Below, in pieces: positions 59,001 through 64,000 of a DNA stretch of 64,000 nt (the first letter of the stretch is position 1; every line of letters begins with the position of its first letter). Origin of the DNA: Anthopleura xanthogrammica (lineage: Eukaryota > Cnidaria > Anthozoa > Actiniaria > Actiniidae); assembly GCA_964019055.1 (NCBI GenBank), contig OZ025219.1, forward strand, positions 8,276,388 to 8,340,387, read 5' to 3'. Below the pieces are notes generated by a model, which worked only from the letters and a program-made list of their open reading frames with translations, was not told the origin of the DNA and did not search any database. The position numbers were made by a program, and so were the translations under genes.

Positions 59001-62000
59001 CTTCCTCTTGTAAGCAAAAAGCGGAGGAATGCCTGGGAGAAGTACGAAAAAGATGTTTCGACAATATTATCGGTATACACAAAGAACGGAGAAGATAAGT
59101 AGATCGCAAGTTATGACATTTATCAAGCTGACCGTGGTAGTCCTTTTTTCCGGCTTCCTGGTTCCTGGTTCCTGGCACCAAGGAACAGACTTCAAGATAT
59201 TACCCTCTAAAGCTGCGTATATCTATTATAGGGCTATACCCGTGCATCTAATTTATAAAATATATATCAGTGGTATATGCTCTCAACGTAAATGACTAGT
59301 ATGTTGCATTAGTGGTTAAGGGTTAGGCTAACTAAGCTAGGTTAGGCAGTGCGAACATCAAATTGTGCGGTAACAGCTTTTAATCAGACAAAAACATTTT
59401 TAAACCAGAAAACCCACAATTACTTCTCCAATTCTTTTTTGAGGGGGAGTAATCGGCGTTATTGCTTAATATCAAACTACTTTTAACTTTGTTTTATTAG
59501 GGGAAGTTACTGTTTGTTAATTACGCAAGAGTTAGTGATTTCGACCGTCTCGCTAAATACCATATCAGCTGTAAGGACAAGATTCTGATTGCGCGGTTTG
59601 GAAAAACATCAAGAGTGTTCATGGTAAGAACTTTACTTGATCTCTCCTTTGTTGAATTTGTTGGCAAAAATTTGTACAAACAAAAACGAGTTTATCTGCA
59701 AGGTGTTCCAGGTTTTGATATTGAAAAAAGATCGAGAAAACGCGCGCGCGCGCTGTGTCCAGTTATAAAGCACGCGGGGATTGGCAGAACACACGAAAAG
59801 TGTTCAGAAGCACTCCTTGTAAAATACAATAACCGTTATTTTGGATACCAATGGCGGAATATAGAGTACGCGCGCGTGCTGTGGGATCTCCGAAAGCACG
59901 CGCCCCAACCAATCAGAACGCGAGATTTATTATGACAGGTATTTTATAATAAAGCTGTAAAGTATATACTGCCTTCTTTCATCAAGTCACGTTCTTTCTC
60001 GTCTTGTTGATTAAATAGCATGGACGTGCCCACAAAGCTGGAGCCAAGGGCCTCATAATGTATATGGATCCTCAAAATTATGCTAAACAAGGCATGGACA
60101 AGGTATACCCAGCCTATAACTGGCTGCCTAACAATGCTGTCCAAAGAGGTACTCTCAAGTATTCAAGTACTAGAGGTGACCCTTTAACACCAGGCTATCC
60201 AGCTGTAGGTAAGAATAATATAGACAAAATATTTTCTAAACAACTTTGGAATTCCCAATAATAATGATCTTCTTTGTTCTTATCGAATGCGTTGAACGAT
60301 GCATTCAATGTATAGTTGTGCCTGAAGCAATATTTCTTTAGTGCGTGGTATAAGGTAGCTTGTTTGGGCAGATTGTCCCGATCATATGAGTGAGAGAATA
60401 AAAACGGTGTATCGAGACATGTCGTGCCGTGACCGTTTCAGTGTCATGTCCATCCCAACAGTACGAACGTGCCGTGCCGTGACCGTGACGGCACCGTATC
60501 TGAGCATTTCGAGGGGATGTTAAATAATCTCGCGTGCTGTGATTGGTTCAAAGTATGTCGTCAAACCCGTATTGTAACCGTGCTGTGTGCATTGCCGTTT
60601 CTCAATCATACAAAATCTACTCTAGCATGAACGCGCTACGTTTGATTGACTAATTATCCCACACCATAGAAAATACAGCCAATCAGAAAGCAGGAAAGCC
60701 GTTGTATATTCGTCGGTATTTCACTCTTTCTTCCCAACATGCACTGCGCGTTGAATCTATGCATTTGTATTTTCTATGGTGTGGGATAAAATGGTTATAC
60801 AATGGTTTCTCGTGGCATACCGTGGATATCCCACTCGTCAATTGTATTTTCTTCGTATACACACTCGCCTAAAGGCTCGTGTGTATACTAGAAACTACGA
60901 GTGACTCGTGGGATATTCCACGGTATGCCACTCAAAACCATTGTATAACTAGTATGTATTAAACCGTTTTAGATGGGATTTATCGTCTTCCTGTTGATGA
61001 AGCAAAGAAGGAGTTACCCCAAATTCTAGTCCATCCAATGTCCTACAAAGATGCAGCTCCATTACTAAGGTCATTCTTATTTATTTTACAGCTCTTGTAA
61101 CCACAGTCTAAGGCATGCTAAACTAGTTATTCAAATTTTATATTCTTTTAACTAATATTAAAGAAGATTGTTTAATAATACATTTGACAAGAACAATAAG
61201 GAAATTTATTTACTAATCAGATGATGTTTGTTGTAGAATGCTCACAGAATCTGGTGGCATTACTCTCCGTTCCTGGCAAGGTGGACTTAACTTTACATAT
61301 GGAGTTCAAATGCATCCAAATGATACAAGGCAAGATCAGCTTACAATGCATGGATAAATAAACTTTTGTTTGCACATGACGTCATAGCCGCCATGTTGGA
61401 AGAATTTGACAAAAGATTTTCCAATGAATTCTTTTTTTATACCTTCCAACATGGTGGCCATGGCTTTTGTTGTTTTACTCCCTTGGGAAAGATTGCGAAA
61501 CAAGAATTGCAGCCGTAGCGCGTCATGTGGCAACACGAAAGATTTTTTTTTATTTTCTTCTTCTTCTTAATGATTTCAGAGAGGTCACTCTTAACGTCAG
61601 CACGGTTCTACAACAAAAGGATATTTATAACGTTATCGGTACGATAAGGGGAACAGTTGAACCCGGTAAGACAATGTGTATAATACAATAGAATTGGTAT
61701 AAACAGTACAAGTCTATGCAAGTTTGGATGAGCTGTGTTTGTAAAAGGGACCCTCCATGCACGGCTCAGTAAAAGACAAAAATAACAAAACATAGACCTT
61801 TTCTGAGATAGCGAAGGTAGTGCTTAGAAACAAATATTTTTTGTTCATCATGCCTTATATTTTGTTGTTTGTACGAAGCTGGACCACAATGCATCTTGAA
61901 TTCGAATATTTGAATTCGAATTCAGGAGAGGCCTATGGGAACTGGGGGCTATGCATGAACTCAGCCATGCAATAGTCTCCCTATCTTGAAAGATAGCCGT

Positions 62001-63924
62001 GCCTTTGCATCGAATTGAGACGAACGGCGAGCTTGCAATGATAGAGACATGTGAATAATTGTCCAAGGTATTAATAAAATAAGGTCACTCTATCACTGCA
62101 AGCTCACCGTTCGTGACTATTCTTTGGTTTACCGCTGGACAGAATACTACTCATTACGGTTTTATTTAGATTTGTTAACAGTGGAACCTCCTGTCACCAC
62201 TAGCAACATATATTCAAAACTGTGTATGTTTTGGTTACAATGCTATCTAGATCACCTGGTACTAATTGGTAACCATAGAGACGCTTGGGTCTACGGAGCT
62301 GCTGATCCATCTAGTGGGACAGCAGCCATGATGGAGACCTCTCGGGTGATGGGCAATTTGATCAAAAAAGGTTTGTAAGCGTATTATAATGCTTCATTTG
62401 TACTGTTACTTTCCAACTGTTAAACCTGCTTTAAAAAGATAATTGATTATTATGGCTTATTGTTAATAGGATGGAAACCGCGAAGATCAATCGTGTTTTG
62501 TAGCTGGGGAGCAGAGGAGCCGCAATTAATGGGGTCAGCGGAATGGATGGAGGTTCGTATTGAAATGGCATTACACTAATCATTTTTGTTTATGTTTTTG
62601 AAAACAGTTTTTGCAATGAAAGACTAAATTTAGTAGTTTTGTAGGAAAACGTTAATCTACTGAAGCCTATCTTTCATTCATATTGATTATTGTTATTATT
62701 TAGGACTATGCCAAGATACTATATCGGCGCGTGGTTGCCTATTTAAACGTAGACATGTCTGTAGATGGTAAGAAATTTTTGTATTCCTTTACCGTGCTGC
62801 TCTATTCCTATGCATCTTTCCTAATGTTTGACCTTATTCACTATAGGAAACTATACATTTAGGGCAAAGTCAATGCCCTTAATGGCCTATGCTCTATTTG
62901 ATGCAGCCAAGAAGGTAGGTCTACTTGGGTGTGGTGACACGATGAGGAGTGAGCTTGGGGGCTGATTGGCGTTGGCGTCAGCGCTAGCTTTGCTAATCTA
63001 AGGGAATTCTAACTGAAGCGTATTTGTGAACTCAATGGGTAGATTTATGGGAACCTGAAATATTACAGTGAATGAATAGCTCTCTTCATTGTGCGCGTAA
63101 TTTTGTCCAGATTTTAAAAGATTAATTGAATGCCTTTCTCTTAGGTCCTCAGTCCGCTTGGAAACGAGACCGTGTTTGATGAATGGAGACGCAAACTCCC
63201 GAACTATAACAAGAAACTGCCAATGTAAGTCTAACTTTTCTAACAAATTGCTTGTTTCGTAGCACCCATTGATTCAAGCAGTATATTGTATGGTCAAAGT
63301 AGATTTCCCATGAGTATGAAAAATTACGGTACGGTTACGGTACCGGTAACGGAACCAATCATAGTAAGGGTTCGCCAACCGGTTGGCTCAGTTGGTTGAG
63401 CATCGGACTATCGTGCGGGACGTCGTGGGTTCAAGCCCTGGCCGGACCAACACTCAGGGTCTTAAAATAACCGAGGAGAATGTGCTGCCTTTGTAATAAT
63501 ATCTGCAAATGGTTAGACCTTCACGTGGGTCGGATGATCACGTTAATGGTGGTCCCGTCCCTTTCAACTTAAGAGACGTTAAAAGAGAGCCACAGGTTTG
63601 TCAGTCGAATAACTGTTACGTGCTACCTTCTATAAAAAGGTTTATTTATTTATTTATTTTTTATTTTAAGGGATGTCACATTAGCTATTCAAAATGTATA
63701 GACCAATTTTCATTCAACAGAGCGGAGTATAGAAAACTATTTATGCATGGTGTGTTTATAGTGTACACATATAATTATCGCAATCATAAGCTTTTTGTCG
63801 AAATCTCTAATGTATTTGTGCTTTTTTTTCCAGACTTCAATCTATTCGCGCTGGCAGTGACTACGCTGTTTTCTATCAACGTCTTGGTATTCCATGTGTC
63901 GATATACGGTATACTTATGACAGG
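56093..63924 (+). CDS. M28 peptidase, glutamate carboxypeptidase II / NAALADase family (3' end beyond window)
   Basis: Exons: 56093-56325, 58584-58848, 59501-59623, 60019-60208, 60973-61069, 61237-61329, 61580-61665, 62251-62370, 62470-62552, 62704-62767, 62847-62914, 63145-63224, 63834-63924, then beyond the window. A type II membrane anchor (about residues 7-30) is followed by the ectodomain: a PA domain with [11 protein letters not shown] and DPLTPGYPA, then the M28 core. Zinc ligands are visible as H371 (GNHRDAW), D381 (AADPSSG), E419 and D447 (LNVDM); E418 (WGAEEP) is the likely general base. Spacing matches human GCPII with an offset of 6. One of two substrate-binding arginines after FYQRLGI is replaced by Asp, so the substrate may differ from N-acetyl-aspartyl-glutamate. 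Intron 6 has a GC donor (61330-61331). Confidence 0.93.
56630..56736 (+). pseudogene. Identical copy of SYCP1 exon 21 with its splice sites
   Basis: These 107 bases match 52063-52169 without a single difference: 17 intron bases with the acceptor, the 63-base exon, and 27 intron bases with the donor. Homology ends abruptly on both sides. The copy lies on the same strand in intron 1 of the peptidase gene. That intron is phase 2, so splicing the copy in would reach a TGA within the exon. It is not part of the peptidase coding sequence. Confidence 0.93.
56825..56916 (+). repeat. Tandem pair of 47/45 bases
   Basis: ATGTTTTCTCGGATAAGGCC ... TAATGGCGTGA occurs twice in direct succession (56825-56871, 56872-56916), differing by a 2-base indel. 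It follows the SYCP1 exon copy by about 90 bases. A second loose pair around GTGAACAG(T)TTATCACGATC lies at about 57006-57065. Confidence 0.8.
57780..57875 (+). repeat. Partial copy of the 5865-6157 repeat
   Basis: CCCCGAAAAAGTTTTGAAAT, ACCCTCGGAAATACG and GATTTGAGAGGGGCATT match the inner part of the foldback at 5865-6157. It is in peptidase intron 1. Confidence 0.6.
58110..58398. repeat. Dispersed GCAACTTGTCTCGCAA repeat, fullest copy
   Basis: Inverted and direct copies of CTTGTCTCGCAA/TTGCGAGACAAG (58158, 58181 and 58368 areas) surround a 290-base block bounded by GTGCGATTACATGGAG and CGTATAATCGCGC. It is in peptidase intron 1. Confidence 0.6.
58438..58499. repeat. Perfect 28-base hairpin
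   Basis: TAGTCTCCTTCGCAGCCGTC and the next 8 bases are perfectly complementary to 58472-58499 around a 6-base loop. A related, shorter structure (CGCAGACGCTCGTCTGCG, followed by AAGGAGGCTA) is near 7890-7917. Confidence 0.8.
60655..60949. repeat. Double foldback element, copy 2
   Basis: It has the same two-palindrome structure as 32318-32608, with high similarity by eye across its length. It is in peptidase intron 4, next to the acceptor of exon 5. Confidence 0.8.
61987..62115. repeat. Foldback repeat, AAAGGTAGCTGTGC family, copy 2
   Basis: CTTGAAAGATAGCCGTGCC and GCTTGCAATGATAGAGAC at the left are mirrored by CTCTATCACTGCAAGCTCAC at the right. It is similar to 16107-16266. It is in peptidase intron 7. 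Confidence 0.6.
63379..63605 (+). repeat. tRNA-derived SINE (second family)
   Basis: The head has an A box (TGGCTCAGTTGG, 63384-63395) and B box (GGGTTCAAGCCCT, 63427-63439) with a pairable acceptor stem. The anticodon stem does not pair, and about 150 bases of unrelated body follow (ACTCAGGGTCTTAAAATAAC, CTGCAAATGGTTAGAC). It is in peptidase intron 12, same strand. This head is one I associate with SINEs common in anthozoan genomes. Confidence 0.8.
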
Positions 63925-64000
63925 GTAGGTTACTAACCACATTACGTCATAGTGTTTATATTATATATGCTATATATTGTGTTTATATTGCTATATTAAT

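Noticed and set aside
59615..59935. 106-codon frame running on from peptidase exon 3
   Set aside because: The first bases are the end of exon 3; the rest is intron with a CG-rich foldback, while the conserved protein continues at 60019.
63379..63455. Functional tRNA gene
   Set aside because: A and B boxes are good, but the anticodon stem does not pair and a SINE body follows.
1..64000. CRISPR arrays, bacterial operons or phage genes
   Set aside because: Repeats lack the regular repeat-spacer form, and all supported genes are intron-rich animal genes.

Overview
The window is nuclear DNA of an animal, most likely an anthozoan cnidarian (coral or sea anemone). It is AT-rich. Its genes are cut into many short exons with GT-AG introns of about 100 to 2000 bases. 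It is densely seeded with short foldback repeats and tRNA-derived SINEs of a kind I associate with coral and anemone genomes. The protein set (RAB21, CCT2, ARFGAP2, SYCP1, GRWD1, ABT1) is metazoan. The species assignment is inference. Exon models were built by hand from splice sites and reading phase, and every model listed is in frame from start to stop unless stated.

Layout. 1-6240: no recognised gene; a decayed non-LTR retrotransposon (about 1420-2975) broken by a foldback element, then two further foldback repeats. 6241-11583: two small plus-strand genes for secreted cysteine-rich proteins, a group I-like secreted phospholipase A2 and an unrecognised six-cysteine peptide. 12142-21440: ABT1 (minus) and GRWD1 (plus), head to head across 305 bases; both act in ribosome biogenesis. 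23482-35587: RAB21 (minus) and CCT2 (plus), head to head across 666 bases. 39293-55326: ARFGAP2 (minus) and SYCP1 (plus), head to head across 623 bases. 56093 to the window edge: a membrane-anchored M28 peptidase of the glutamate carboxypeptidase II/NAALADase family, cut off by the window end.

From ABT1 to SYCP1 the genes form three consecutive divergent pairs. Three start codons (ABT1, GRWD1, ARFGAP2) lie inside a nearly identical AAGATGGCGGAC context resembling a YY1 site. CRE, ETS and E-box motifs lie in the shared promoters.

The most unusual signals are in and around SYCP1. Six consecutive phase-0 exons are each exactly 63 bases, that is 21 residues or three coiled-coil heptads. One of them, with its flanking splice sites, is present as an identical 107-base copy inside intron 1 of the next gene. 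Other notable points are an 83-base tandem duplication that doubles a GRWD1 splice donor, a GC-AG intron in the peptidase gene, loss of a matched cysteine pair in the phospholipase, and many multi-copy foldback elements in the introns.
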